Program-made: the position numbers and the translations under genes
The notes under the pieces: model-generated
Told to the model about the DNA's origin: nothing
Databases searched by the model: none
Seen by the model: only the letters and a program-made list of their open reading frames with translations
NCBI GenBank assembly: GCA_003643835.1
Contig: QMKX01000006.1
Span: 1 to 62,499, forward strand
Direction of reading: 5' to 3'
DNA: 62,499 nucleotides
Origin: Campylobacterota bacterium
Lineage (GTDB): Bacteria > Campylobacterota > Campylobacteria > Campylobacterales > Arcobacteraceae
In this document: positions 10,633-22,371 of the stretch, piece after piece
Layout: each line of letters begins with the position of its first letter
Numbering within the stretch: position 1 is the first letter of the stretch

Positions 10633-11180
10633 ATTAAACCCTTTTTCACCAGCTCCTCTTCGTATAACCGCATAAATATCTCGTTGTATTCATCGGTGCC
10701 GGGGACTATTGATCTTTTTAAACTTTTTATTCTCTCGAAAGCTAATGTATCTGCTTCATCAAATCCTGCCATAAATTGCTCTATAGATAAAACTATGATA
10801 TTTTTGATTTGGTTATCTGCTACTTCAAAATGAATATAATCATCTTCATACAATATGTTCAAAAGTTTGTGAGCTATATCGCTATATCTATCTTCAGGCT
10901 TGAGCAAAACATCATAATCGTTTGATAACTTTTTTTTAGTCATCCAAAAAAGTTGTCTGGGATCTGCATGATAAAACTCTATATCATCTTCGTTTTCATC
11001 AAGCAAAGTTGCCACTGCATTTTCAAGCTTTATCTCTTTTTGGATATCATCTTCTATCACTTGTGTTATGACTGTTTTTATCTCGTCTTTAGTTTTTCGC
11101 ACTTGCAAAATTGATGATAGTATCAAATCTTTTGTAATTTTCCGTGATATAAAATCACAATGTATTAGTTTTAGTTTCAT
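10629..11180 (-). CDS. DUF507 family protein
   Basis: A 183-residue acidic, helical protein without signal peptide, matching the DUF507 proteins that accompany carA in Campylobacterota. It appears to be an internal duplication: KLIHCDFISRKI near the start and later segments around residues 100-180 share the pattern of charged helices. Function is unknown. SD AAGGACAAAAG precedes the ATG, and the gene overlaps carA by four bases. Confidence 0.8.
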   Translation of the reverse strand: MKLKLIHCDFISRKITKDLILSSILQVRKTKDEIKTVITQVIEDDIQKEIKLENAVATLLDENEDDIEFYHADPRQLFWMTKKKLSNDYDVLLKPEDRYSDIAHKLLNILYEDDYIHFEVADNQIKNIIVLSIEQFMAGFDEADTLAFERIKSLKRSIVPGTDEYNEIFMRLYEEELVKKGLI

Positions 11181-11189
11181 CTTTTGTCC

Positions 11190-13275
<2,086 letters not shown>

Positions 13276-13279
<4 letters not shown>

Positions 13280-14373
13280 AACATCTCCTTTGCCATGATT
13301 TGATTTGCTGTAGAATCAAACTGCCTTAACCCTAATTTATCTAAACACAACTCTATAGCATTGACCACCCAAAAAGCCTCATAATTTTTGACAAAACCCA
13401 TATGATTTATACGAAATATCTTGCCTTTTAGGTGGTCTTGACCGCCTGCTATATTGATATCAAAACTATTTTTGAGCATGTCTCTTATGAGGGTTGATTG
13501 TTCGTGATATATTGTAGTCATAGCATCGCTGGGTGCTTTTGGATATATTTTCATGCCCAATGCTTCTAAACTTTTTCTAGTAGCTGCCGCTCTTTTTTTT
13601 GTATCTTTGTATATTTTATCGAACCCAATATCATCCATAGTTTGCAACACTTTTTGCAAACCTATTATCAAAGTTGTAGGTGCTGTATATGCTGTGGTGT
13701 TTTGTTTTTGTTTATCTAACTCAACTTTCAAGTTTAGATAATACCCAGCGCTAAAACTTTGCAAACTATTGATAGCTTGGGAGCTCAAACCAACTATAGA
13801 TAAGCCAGGTGGAAGCATAAGTGCTTTTTGGCTTCCTGCTATGAGGACATCGATATTTGTTGTGTTTATATGCTCAACCCCAACTGCTGTGATACCATCT
13901 GCTACTATTATTATATCTTTGTTTATAGACTTTACAAGCTTTGTTATACTCTCAACTGGGTGTCTCAAACCTCCAGAACTCTCACAAATTTGTAAAAATA
14001 TCGTATCAATATCTTTGTGTTGGTTTAAACTATCTTTGATATCTTCAAGACAAACAGGAGTGTGCCACTGCTGTTTCAGCTCTACAAATGGTTTGTTGTG
14101 TGCTTGACATATTTTGCTAAATCTTTCACCAAATTTTCCAGAGTTTATCACTACTGCTTTTTTTTTGCAAAAGTTTAACACCGCTGCCTCCATAGCACCT
14201 GTGCCAGTGGTAGCAAATACAACAACCTCTTGCATATTTAGTAGTTTTTTCAACAGCTCTCTTGTATTTTTAAATAGATTCTCAAACTCTTTTGTTCTGT
14301 GATGTATAGTTTCGTTCGCCATAGATTTTCGTATAAACTCTGGCACGGCAGTTGGTCCTGGGGTTAATAGCAC
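13276..14373 (-). CDS. Class V aminotransferase (serine/alanine-glyoxylate type)
   Basis: PLP-dependent fold-type I aminotransferase of the serine-pyruvate / alanine-glyoxylate group. LLTPGPTAVP (2-11) and HHRTKEF are typical N-terminal motifs; the Schiff-base lysine is Lys183 in SQKALMLPPG. Length 365 is normal. The exact amino donor cannot be read from sequence; in this phylum such genes often supply serine/glycine or phosphoserine chemistry. GTG start immediately after the lgt stop, with AAAAGGAG. Confidence 0.85.
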
Positions 14374-15222
14374 TCAAGAACTCCTTTTTCTTTTTTTTGA
14401 TTGTTTTTGTTTTATGTTTTTGGTTATGATAAAATACAAAACTATAGTCAAAACAAGAAAAACAGATGATATAAGTATGCCCATAGTAAGCCACGATGTG
14501 CCATACAAAAACCCTAACTGGATATCTGGCTGTCTATAAAACTCTGCTACAATTCTACCAAACGAATAAAGCCCCAAATACATAAGTGCGATCTGTCCGT
14601 CGAACTTTTTTTTATTGCGAAAATAGAACAACACCAAAAATACCAATAACCCTTCTATAACTGCTTCGTATAGTTGAGATGGATGTCTTAATATGTCGTT
14701 TACATATATGGCCCAAGGCACATCTGTCACGCGGCCTACTAACTCTTGATTGAAAAAGTTGCCAATTCGTCCAAATATATAACCTACAGGAATTGCCAAG
14801 GTAGCGATATCAACGATAAATAAAAATGCCACCTTGTTTCGCTTCGCCCACCACAAAGAAGCTAAAATAAAACCTATCACGGCTCCATGATAACTCATAC
14901 CAGATATGCCAGCATATACTCCGTTTATAAATGGATTAAATATCTGCCATGGGTGTGTGAGATAATACATAGTATGGCTATCATAAAATAAAATATAACC
15001 AACCCTAGCTCCTACGATGACACCTATCTCTACCCATATTATATAACTATCAAGCATATTGGAGCTTATAGGTATGTTGTCTTTTTTGACAATCCAGTGT
15101 GCTACAACTATAGCTATGAGCAAAGCAGTAGCATACATAATACCATACCAATGAACTCCAAAAGAGCCTACATAAAATGCCACAGGGTCAAAGTGGCTGT
15201 AAATATTTTGCCAATAATTCAT
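14374..15222 (-). CDS. lgt: Prolipoprotein diacylglyceryl transferase
   Basis: Adds diacylglycerol to the lipobox cysteine of prolipoproteins in the inner membrane, serving the many lipoproteins in this window. Seven or so membrane segments; the signature GRIGNFFNQELVG and MSYHGAVIG are clear. An upstream start would add 14 residues, but the ATG at 15222 has AAGGACAG at correct distance and fits family N-termini (NYWQNIYSHFDPVAF). First gene of the long minus-strand run. Confidence 0.96.
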   Translation of the reverse strand: MNYWQNIYSHFDPVAFYVGSFGVHWYGIMYATALLIAIVVAHWIVKKDNIPISSNMLDSYIIWVEIGVIVGARVGYILFYDSHTMYYLTHPWQIFNPFINGVYAGISGMSYHGAVIGFILASLWWAKRNKVAFLFIVDIATLAIPVGYIFGRIGNFFNQELVGRVTDVPWAIYVNDILRHPSQLYEAVIEGLLVFLVLFYFRNKKKFDGQIALMYLGLYSFGRIVAEFYRQPDIQLGFLYGTSWLTMGILISSVFLVLTIVLYFIITKNIKQKQSKKRKRSS

Positions 15223-15309
15223 ATCTGTCCTTATGAGGTGATTATATCCAAATAACATTAACAAAACAAAATATAAGCTAAATACGATAAAATATCAAAA
15301 AGGTGAAAT

Positions 15310-15921
15310 ATGAATACTGCTTCTATTTTATTGATATCGGGTCCTAGTGGTTGTGGCAAAAGCACCATGCTTGAGTATATATATAAACACATATCGCAGT
15401 ATTATTTCTCTATATCAACTACCACAAGAGCTCAAAGAGTTGGTGAAGTAGATGGGGTGGATTATTTTTTTGTATCAAAAGAGCATTTTGAAAAAGATAT
15501 ACAAAACGGCCATTTTCTTGAGTGGGCAAAAGTTCATGACAACTATTATGGCACATCAAAAAAGCCTATAACCCAAGCTATAAACGATGGCAAACTTATC
15601 ATATTTGATATAGATGTGCAAGGTTTTCATATTTTAAAAGAAAGTATGGGGCGATATATAACATCGGTATTTATTACAACAAAATCAAAAAGTGACTTAG
15701 AAAATAGACTGATAAAAAGAGCGAAAGATAGCCCCCAAGATATACAAACAAGGCTGGCAAATGCCGCTATAGAGATGAAACAAGCCCATGAGTATGACTA
15801 TATCATAATAAATGACGATTTAGAACAATCATCAAAAAATCTATTAAACATAATATCTGTTATGGACTTAAAAACAAGTGATACAAAACACAAAAAACTT
15901 ATACATAGCTGGGTGAATTGA
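15310..15921 (+). CDS. gmk: Guanylate kinase
   Basis: Phosphorylates GMP/dGMP. P-loop GPSGCGKST (11-19), followed by STTTRAQRVGEVDGVDYFFV, the GMP-binding segment. Length 203 is normal. A -10-like GATAAAAT about 25 bases upstream and AAAGGTG before the ATG mark its own promoter, divergent from lgt. Confidence 0.97.
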   Translation: MNTASILLISGPSGCGKSTMLEYIYKHISQYYFSISTTTRAQRVGEVDGVDYFFVSKEHFEKDIQNGHFLEWAKVHDNYYGTSKKPITQAINDGKLIIFDIDVQGFHILKESMGRYITSVFITTKSKSDLENRLIKRAKDSPQDIQTRLANAAIEMKQAHEYDYIIINDDLEQSSKNLLNIISVMDLKTSDTKHKKLIHSWVN

Positions 15922-16793
15922 TACAAGTTTTAAACAACCCAATATATGCCATAGTTGTAACCAAAGGCAGATACAAACATACTCATCTTGGAGTGAAGGT
16001 GGGTGGTCCTGCTGATGAGTATGCTTTTCATATAGCAAATCAACTTGTAGCAAATACACCCTATACAAATATGATAGAGTTAAATTTTCCACACCTAAAG
16101 CTGCTTTTCTCTACAACTATCTCTATAGCGATAACAGGAGCAAAATGCGAAGCAAGTGTCAATAACGAGTCTATAAATATGTGGCAAACTATTGATATGA
16201 AAGCTGGAGATACCTTAAATATAGGCAAGTTTATAACTGGCTTGAGAGTTTATATAGCATTTGCAAACGGGCTTGATATACCATACAAAACACAAATAGT
16301 TGATGATATAAAACTAAAAGTTAAAGATATTTTTAAACTTAGAAATCCTAAAATTGTCACAAATAAAAGGTTGAAAAAAAACCTTGTACCAAAGTATGAA
16401 GATAGTTTGACCTTAAGAGTTATGTTGTCATATCAACATAAAGAGTTTGATGACACGCAGATAAAAAGATTTTTTGATAGCAAATGGATAGTCTCTCAAC
16501 AGATAAACCGTATGGGTTATAAGCTTGAAGGAGAAGCATTAAAACAAAAAAAAGATGGTATAATATCACAAGGTATTTGCTTTGGAGCAGTGCAAATACC
16601 CAAAGATGGACAGCCTATCGTGCTACTTAAAGACAGACAAACTATAGGCGGATACCCAATAATTGGTGTGGTGTTAGATGTGGATTGTTTCTCTCTTTCG
16701 CAAACGGTGCCCAGCACTAAAGTAAAGTTTCGGCAGATAAGTTTCAAAGAAGCTACGGCTATATCAAAAAAGTTCTATAGTCACTTCTTGTGA
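15918..16793 (+). CDS. Biotin-dependent carboxyltransferase-like / 5-oxoprolinase subunit C (PxpC/KipA-like)
   Basis: The 291-residue protein matches the PxpC/KipA (allophanate hydrolase subunit 2) family: GVKVGGPADEYAFHIAN near residue 30, the ITGAKCEASVN strand, and GYPIIGVVLDVDCFSLSQ near the C-terminus. With PxpA and PxpB, PxpC opens 5-oxoproline to glutamate using ATP. Those partners are not next to it; instead it overlaps gmk (TTGA, TTG start). They may be encoded elsewhere or the protein may work alone. Confidence 0.82.
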   Translation: MIQVLNNPIYAIVVTKGRYKHTHLGVKVGGPADEYAFHIANQLVANTPYTNMIELNFPHLKLLFSTTISIAITGAKCEASVNNESINMWQTIDMKAGDTLNIGKFITGLRVYIAFANGLDIPYKTQIVDDIKLKVKDIFKLRNPKIVTNKRLKKNLVPKYEDSLTLRVMLSYQHKEFDDTQIKRFFDSKWIVSQQINRMGYKLEGEALKQKKDGIISQGICFGAVQIPKDGQPIVLLKDRQTIGGYPIIGVVLDVDCFSLSQTVPSTKVKFRQISFKEATAISKKFYSHFL

Positions 16794-16822
16794 GCATTTT
16801 CATCGATGGACGACAAAATATC

Positions 16823-16855
16823 TATCGCTAAATACCAAGCTTGTATTTAGCGATA
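16823..16855. terminator. Bidirectional terminator hairpin
   Basis: TATCGCTAAATAC (16823-16835) pairs perfectly with 16843-16855 around a 7-base loop, in the gap between two convergent genes (pxpC-like on plus, surface protein on minus). Position and strength suggest it ends both transcripts, though U-runs are short. Confidence 0.7.
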
Positions 16856-16863
16856 TCAAACTA

Positions 16864-19512
16864 CTATGGAGTGCAGTTGTTTAAAGTAGGCCAAGTATTG
16901 CCAGCACCTGTAGAGTTGTTATACTCCGCACACCTACCAGCTGACACATTGTCAAGATTCCAAGAGGATAAATCTTGTCCTGCAAAAGCAGTAGCATCTA
17001 AAAACATATAGCTTATCAAGTTTACATTTGTCATGTTCCAACTACTTATATCTTGATTGAAACTTGTAGCACCTGTAAACATAGCACCAAAAGCTGTCAC
17101 ATTTGTTGTGTCCCATTTGGCACCAAACGAGCCGTTGAAATTTGTTGCAAGTGCAAATGCTCCATAAAAACTATTAGCACTTGTCAAATCCCAGTTTATA
17201 TTTTGGTTGAAGCTGGCTGCATTTCTAAGTATTCCACCAAAATCCGCAACATTTGTAGTATTCCATTCTCCTATTGGCTGGTCAAAACTTGAAGCGAGAT
17301 TGAACATATAGTTCATAGTAGTAACACTGCCAGTATCCCAACCACTTATGTCTTGATTGAAAGCAGTTGCACCTTCAAAAGTATTACGCATATTGGTAAC
17401 TTTTCCAGTATCCCAGCCACTTATGTCTTGATCAAAATTTGGGGCATGACGAAACATATATTGCAGTGTGATTACATTTGAAAAATCCCAATTTGAACCA
17501 AATGCGCCATCAAAAGCTGTCGCATTTTCAAACATACCATATGTATTTGTCAAACTGTCAGGAACTGTCCAACTTACATCTTGGTTGAAGCTCGTAGCAT
17601 CTTTGAACATCTCTTTTGTGCTAACAAGACTGCTTGGTTGCCATGCAGATATATCTTGATTGAAACTTGTAGCACCTTCAAATAAATTTGAAAGATATTC
17701 TATAGTTGTCACATTCCAGTCTGCTATGTTGCTATTGAAAGCTGTAGCTTCTTGAAAAGTTGCACCCATACTTGTAGCGCCACTTAAGTCTGGACTATCC
17801 ACTGCTGTGATATTGAAGTTTGAACACCCATAAAAAGCCCTATACATATTGGTCCATGCTATATCGCCCCACTGTTTGACATCAAGAAGTTTATCTTTGT
17901 CTCCACCACCACTAAAGTAGATATGAGGAAATAAACCTTTTATAGCTATAGTTTTTTCTCCGCTACTGCCCGCATAATCACAAGTATAATCACCCGTCTG
18001 TCCTATCACTGTAGCATCAAATGAACCATCAAAAGCACAATCAACTTCGTAGTTGTATGTAGGAGTTGTATGTGTAGGTATTGTAAATTGATCATCGCCT
18101 GAAGTTCCTGTATTGTCTGTCTTGATTTTCATCACAAACACTGTTTCGTCTATATCGTTCACTATTATAGCAAATGTTTCTGTATAATCCAAAACGCCAT
18201 CACTTACTTTTATATTGATACTATATGATGATTTAGTTTCAAAATCAGGTATAGCATTTATCTTTAGGTTTGTGCCGTCTATAGTAAAATTGGCATCATC
18301 TGTGCCACCATCGAAACTATAAGTTAAAGTTCCTGTATTCTCGCCATCGTCTGTAGCACCCAATATGCCTACAACTGTATTAGCCGGTTCATTTTCGTCT
18401 ATAGAACTGCTGGTTATATTTATATCTGTTGGAGCTGTATTTACATCAGTTACATTTATAGTCATAACTTCGGCATAGTCATTTACTCCGTCATTGACAT
18501 TTATTTGTATCTCAAGAGAGTTATCATTTTCAAAATCTATAGCTCCTGCTACTTTCAAAGTTGTACCAGATATAGAAAATAAACTATTATCGGGGCCACC
18601 TTTGCCCGTTTTTAGAGTATATGTGTGGGTATCGCCTGTATCTTCATCGGTGTTTGATAATGTTCCTATATCTGTGCCTGCAGCAGAATTTTCTGCTATT
18701 GTGCTACTACTCAAAGCTATATCTGTAGGTGCTTCGTTTACATCGGTTACATTTATTGTAAAAGCTTTAGAAAAATTTTTGGTTCCCTCATTGACATTTA
18801 CTCGTATCTCAAGTGTTGGGTTTGTCTCAAAATCTATAGCCCCATTTACTTGTAGTTCATCACCAACTATTTTAACTAAACCATTGTCGCCATCTCCATC
18901 TCCTGCTACGAGTGTATATACAGCTGTTTCATTGTCATCACTGTTGTTTGACAAAGTTCCTATAACTGTGTTTGTAGTAGAGTTTTCGGCAACTGTGCTA
19001 CTACTTAGAGCTATATCTGTGGCATTTGGTTTGTCTACAATATCTATATTTATCGTTTGGTTGTCTTCTATACCTGATGTGCTTGTAGCTACTACCAAAA
19101 CTGTATAGTTGTTGTCATTACCAGTATCAGTAGGAACTTCAAAATCTGGAGCATCTACAAATGTAAGTGCTCCCGATGTTATATTTAAGTCAAAGCTTGC
19201 ACCATCGCCACCGCCACCTATGGTGTAGTTGATATCTTCACTACTTGTAGCAGCCACTGTCGTGACTGCTACTTCATTTTCATTTACATTTATAGAGGCA
19301 GTATCACCTCCGCCATTTGATGTGATAACTGGTGTAGGTGTAGCAGATGAGCCACCACCGTCTCCTCCTCCACCACCGCCACCACAACCTATGGTAGCTA
19401 CTGATAGCACACCTGATAGTGTCACTATTTTTGCTTTGTTGGTCAAGTTTTTTAGAAATGAGCTAATCCCCCCCCCGTTGCTGCTTGAACTGTTTTTGAA
19501 CTCTTTTGTCAT
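16864..19512 (-). CDS. Cadherin-like/BspA-repeat surface protein, candidate phase-variable
   Basis: An 882-residue exported protein. After the start come a Ser/Gly stretch encoded partly by nine Gs (residues 13-15), a hydrophobic signal (29-42) ending at Cys43 in ATIGC, then a Gly-rich linker. Residues about 60-460 hold four cadherin-like repeats with recurrent AENS, DFE and INVTDVN(E/T)APTDI motifs. Residues about 560-850 hold BspA/DUF285-type repeats of roughly 24 residues of the form SFNQDISGWDT..VT.M..MF..A. These families act in adhesion or cell contact. The -3 residue of the lipobox (Thr) is weak, so lipidation is probable but not certain. SD AAAAGGAG. Target ligand unknown. Confidence 0.85.
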   Translation of the reverse strand: MTKEFKNSSSSNGGGISSFLKNLTNKAKIVTLSGVLSVATIGCGGGGGGGDGGGSSATPTPVITSNGGGDTASINVNENEVAVTTVAATSSEDINYTIGGGGDGASFDLNITSGALTFVDAPDFEVPTDTGNDNNYTVLVVATSTSGIEDNQTINIDIVDKPNATDIALSSSTVAENSTTNTVIGTLSNNSDDNETAVYTLVAGDGDGDNGLVKIVGDELQVNGAIDFETNPTLEIRVNVNEGTKNFSKAFTINVTDVNEAPTDIALSSSTIAENSAAGTDIGTLSNTDEDTGDTHTYTLKTGKGGPDNSLFSISGTTLKVAGAIDFENDNSLEIQINVNDGVNDYAEVMTINVTDVNTAPTDINITSSSIDENEPANTVVGILGATDDGENTGTLTYSFDGGTDDANFTIDGTNLKINAIPDFETKSSYSINIKVSDGVLDYTETFAIIVNDIDETVFVMKIKTDNTGTSGDDQFTIPTHTTPTYNYEVDCAFDGSFDATVIGQTGDYTCDYAGSSGEKTIAIKGLFPHIYFSGGGDKDKLLDVKQWGDIAWTNMYRAFYGCSNFNITAVDSPDLSGATSMGATFQEATAFNSNIADWNVTTIEYLSNLFEGATSFNQDISAWQPSSLVSTKEMFKDATSFNQDVSWTVPDSLTNTYGMFENATAFDGAFGSNWDFSNVITLQYMFRHAPNFDQDISGWDTGKVTNMRNTFEGATAFNQDISGWDTGSVTTMNYMFNLASSFDQPIGEWNTTNVADFGGILRNAASFNQNINWDLTSANSFYGAFALATNFNGSFGAKWDTTNVTAFGAMFTGATSFNQDISSWNMTNVNLISYMFLDATAFAGQDLSSWNLDNVSAGRCAEYNNSTGAGNTWPTLNNCTP
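19468..19476 (-). repeat. G9 homopolymeric tract in coding strand
   Basis: Nine consecutive Cs on the plus strand (Gs in the coding strand) encode Gly13-Gly15 of the surface protein. The tract is in frame as given. With ten Gs the next codons read GAT TAG; with eight they read GGA TTA GCT CAT TTC TAA. Either change truncates the protein before the signal peptide. It is the longest G/C run I saw in the window. Confidence 0.85.
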
Positions 19513-19556
19513 ATTTAACTCCTTTTAGTTTATTGACTTTTGCCTGTGAATATTCT

Positions 19557-19562
19557 ATTGTA
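19557..19562 (-). promoter_or_regulatory. -10 box of surface protein gene
   Basis: TACAAT on the minus strand, about 45 bases before the ATG of the surface protein, followed by AAAAGGAG as ribosome binding site. No clear -35, as usual for this phylum. Confidence 0.45.
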
Positions 19563-19627
19563 TTAAACTTAAAGTTAGCTTAAATTAAAAGTTATCAAAA
19601 AACAAAGAGATAGTTTTAAGCACAAAA

Positions 19628-19640
19628 AGATAATATAAAC
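19628..19640 (+). promoter_or_regulatory. -10 region of ccsBA
   Basis: AGATAATATAAAC, followed by A-run and AAGGATA. The same 13 bases and the same downstream AAAAAAGGATA recur before yfaZ-like (22404-22416). A start site a few bases downstream would give a leader of about 15 bases to the ATC codon at 19656. Confidence 0.5.
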
Positions 19641-19655
19641 AAAAAAAGGATAAAT

Positions 19656-22355
19656 ATCAAAAATATAACTAAAATTATGTTCTCTTATATCACCACTATA
19701 TCGTTGTTGTCTATATTGGCTGTAGGTGCAGCTGTTGCAACGATATTAGAAAATGACTTCGGCACATCAACTGCTAGGGTGCTTGTATACAACAACATCT
19801 GGTATGAGATAGTGCTTGTATTGGCTATCGTCAATCTAATAGGGGTGATGGTAAGTAGAAAAATGTATAAAAAATTTAACGGCAGAACTGTATTTCATTT
19901 TTCATTTGTCGTCATACTTCTTGGAGCTGGAGCTACAAGATATATAGGATATGAGGGTATTATGCATATACGAGAAGCACAAACCCAAAGCGATATGATA
20001 TCACTTGAGCCATATATACAAGCAACCGTCATAAAAGATGGCAAAAATTATGATACAAAATTCTTGAAAGAGTTTGGTGCTATTGGCGACAATAGTTTTG
20101 AGTATCAAGTCAAATACGGTGACAAACATATGGTGTTGAAAATGAGCGATTATAAGTTCGCAAAAAAAGGCAAAGACGAGATGAACCTCATAGGCACAAA
20201 TGTCACGATAGGCGATGAAACTTTAAATACCAAACTTGTAGGCAAAAGAGGCAATGTAGGCATACAAAGAGAACTGGAGTTCAAAAGTGGCGAAAAAGTG
20301 GTGTTGTCGTATGGCTCTAAGATGCTGTCTGTTCCATTTGCTATCAAGCTAAATGATTTTCAACTCGACAGATACCCAGGAAGCGAAGCACCATCATCGT
20401 ATGCCAGTGAAGTAACAGTGATAGATGGACAGAAAAAAATTGACTATAGAATTTTTATGAATAGCACCTTGAAATATGGTGGATATCAGTTTTTCCAAAG
20501 CTCATACGACCAAGATGAACAAGGCACTATATTGTCAGTAAACAACGACCCTGGAACTGTGCCTACATATATAGGATATTTTCTTTTAGTATTAGGCCTC
20601 TTGATGAATATGTTTGATAAAAAAAGTAGATTTATAAAACTAAGCAAATATATCAAAAACTCAACTGCTATTTTTGTTTTGGTGGCTTTAGGATTTTTGT
20701 CAAAACCACTACAAGCCGATGACAATCGCACACAATATTTTAAAAACTTCAAAGAAAATTCGAGTGAACTTTCAAAAGATTTTGGGCGACTTGTAGTGCA
20801 ATCATCAATGGGACGGATGAAACCTATGGATAGCTTAAACATAGAGATAGTTCAAAAACTGACGAAAAAATCAAGTTTTTTAGGCTTCACAGCAGACCAA
20901 GTAGTATTAGGTATGCTAACAAGACCTGAGATGTGGGGCGATGTGAAGATGATAACTATAAAATCCCCAAAGCTTAAAAAGTTTTTAAATATAGATAAGA
21001 CAAGAAAATATGTAGCATTCAATGAAGTATTTAACGATGGCGAATATCTGCTCGCAAACGAAAGCAAAAAGGCAAATGCCCTATCGCCAAATCAAAGAGG
21101 CACATATGAAAAAGAGATTATCAAAATAGACGAAAAATTATCAATAGCTTTTCAGGTTTATCAGGGTAATCTTTTTAATATCTATGCCAAAGATGGCAAC
21201 AATACAGACAATAAATGGTTCAATCCTATAGACGCTATCAAAAACTTTTCTGGCAAAAACCAAGAAGTTGTAGAGCAAATGACAAGAGGTTTTGTGGGCT
21301 CTGTTGTAGATGAAGACTGGACTAAAGCCAAACAATATCTTGGTTTCATATCAATGTATCAAAAAAAAATAGGCAAAGATGTGATGATAAGCGACAAACT
21401 GATAGACGCAGAGATATTGTTCAACAAACTAGGTCTGTTTCCAAGTCTAACACCTATATATATTGTTCTTGGTTTGATTTTATTTATCATAGCTTTCATA
21501 GGTATATTTAGACAACAAGAGGTCTCAAAAAAGATAACCACCACACTATTTGTTGTGATTAGTTTATTTTTTGCAGCACATACATTTGGGTTAGGTTTAC
21601 GATGGTATATAAGTGGTCATGCTCCTTGGAGCGATACATACGAATCGCTAGTATATATAGCTTGGTCTGCTATGGCTGCTGGGTTGTTTTTCTTTCGCAA
21701 ATCTATATTTGCATTAAGTGCTACCGTTGCTATGGCAGGTATATTTATGTTTACCGCACACTTAAGTGGTATTGACCCACAAATTACTAACTTGGTTCCT
21801 GTGCTTAAGTCTTATTGGCTCACTATTCATGTCTCTATCATCACAGGTTCATACGGATTTTTAGCTTTGTCTGCTATGCTTGGATACACAACATTGATAC
21901 TATTTATCAATAGAAACGACAAAAAACCACTAATAGACAAAACCATATACCAAACAAGTGCTATAGGTGAGGTATCTATCATAATAGGACTATCTATGTT
22001 GGTAATTGGCAACTTTATAGGTGGTGTATGGGCAAACGAATCGTGGGGACGATACTGGGGTTGGGACCCTAAAGAAACTTGGGCTTATGTATCGATTGTG
22101 GCGTATATCATCGTGCTTCACTTAAGATTTATCAAACCATTGAATAATCCTTTTGTATTTGCTGTAGTTTCAACTTTGGCATTTAGCTCAATTCTTATGA
22201 CATATTTTGGTGTGAATTTTTATTTAAGCGGTATGCACTCATATGCTACAGGTGACCCAGTGCCAATTCCAACTTGGGTATATGTGTTGATATTTATCGT
22301 ATTGGCTACTATAATCGCGGCATATCAAAAAAGATATCTAAAAGCGGATTATTGA
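19656..22355 (+). CDS. ccsBA: Fused cytochrome c biogenesis protein CcsBA (ResB-ResC)
   Basis: System II cytochrome c maturation: carries haem to the periplasm and joins it to apocytochromes. N-terminal half is ResB/CcsB-like (ENDFGTSTAR near residue 35), C-terminal half is CcsA-like with WGWDPKETWAY and several membrane segments. First ATG is at 19677, but it lacks any ribosome binding site and would leave no charged residues before the first membrane helix. Seven codons upstream is ATC, placed five bases after AGGA exactly as the ATG of trxB is, giving an N-terminus with Lys2 and Lys6. I chose the ATC (899 residues) as the more likely start; product identity does not depend on this. Confidence 0.9.
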   Translation: MKNITKIMFSYITTISLLSILAVGAAVATILENDFGTSTARVLVYNNIWYEIVLVLAIVNLIGVMVSRKMYKKFNGRTVFHFSFVVILLGAGATRYIGYEGIMHIREAQTQSDMISLEPYIQATVIKDGKNYDTKFLKEFGAIGDNSFEYQVKYGDKHMVLKMSDYKFAKKGKDEMNLIGTNVTIGDETLNTKLVGKRGNVGIQRELEFKSGEKVVLSYGSKMLSVPFAIKLNDFQLDRYPGSEAPSSYASEVTVIDGQKKIDYRIFMNSTLKYGGYQFFQSSYDQDEQGTILSVNNDPGTVPTYIGYFLLVLGLLMNMFDKKSRFIKLSKYIKNSTAIFVLVALGFLSKPLQADDNRTQYFKNFKENSSELSKDFGRLVVQSSMGRMKPMDSLNIEIVQKLTKKSSFLGFTADQVVLGMLTRPEMWGDVKMITIKSPKLKKFLNIDKTRKYVAFNEVFNDGEYLLANESKKANALSPNQRGTYEKEIIKIDEKLSIAFQVYQGNLFNIYAKDGNNTDNKWFNPIDAIKNFSGKNQEVVEQMTRGFVGSVVDEDWTKAKQYLGFISMYQKKIGKDVMISDKLIDAEILFNKLGLFPSLTPIYIVLGLILFIIAFIGIFRQQEVSKKITTTLFVVISLFFAAHTFGLGLRWYISGHAPWSDTYESLVYIAWSAMAAGLFFFRKSIFALSATVAMAGIFMFTAHLSGIDPQITNLVPVLKSYWLTIHVSIITGSYGFLALSAMLGYTTLILFINRNDKKPLIDKTIYQTSAIGEVSIIIGLSMLVIGNFIGGVWANESWGRYWGWDPKETWAYVSIVAYIIVLHLRFIKPLNNPFVFAVVSTLAFSSILMTYFGVNFYLSGMHSYATGDPVPIPTWVYVLIFIVLATIIAAYQKRYLKADY

Positions 22356-22371
22356 GAGTATTTTAAGAACT

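Noticed and set aside
16794-16863. tRNA-like structure in the convergent gap
   Set aside because: Only one stem is present; it is better explained as a bidirectional terminator.
18494-19108. Plus-strand 204-residue frame inside the surface protein gene
   Set aside because: Shadow of the repetitive minus-strand gene; no start signal and no family match.
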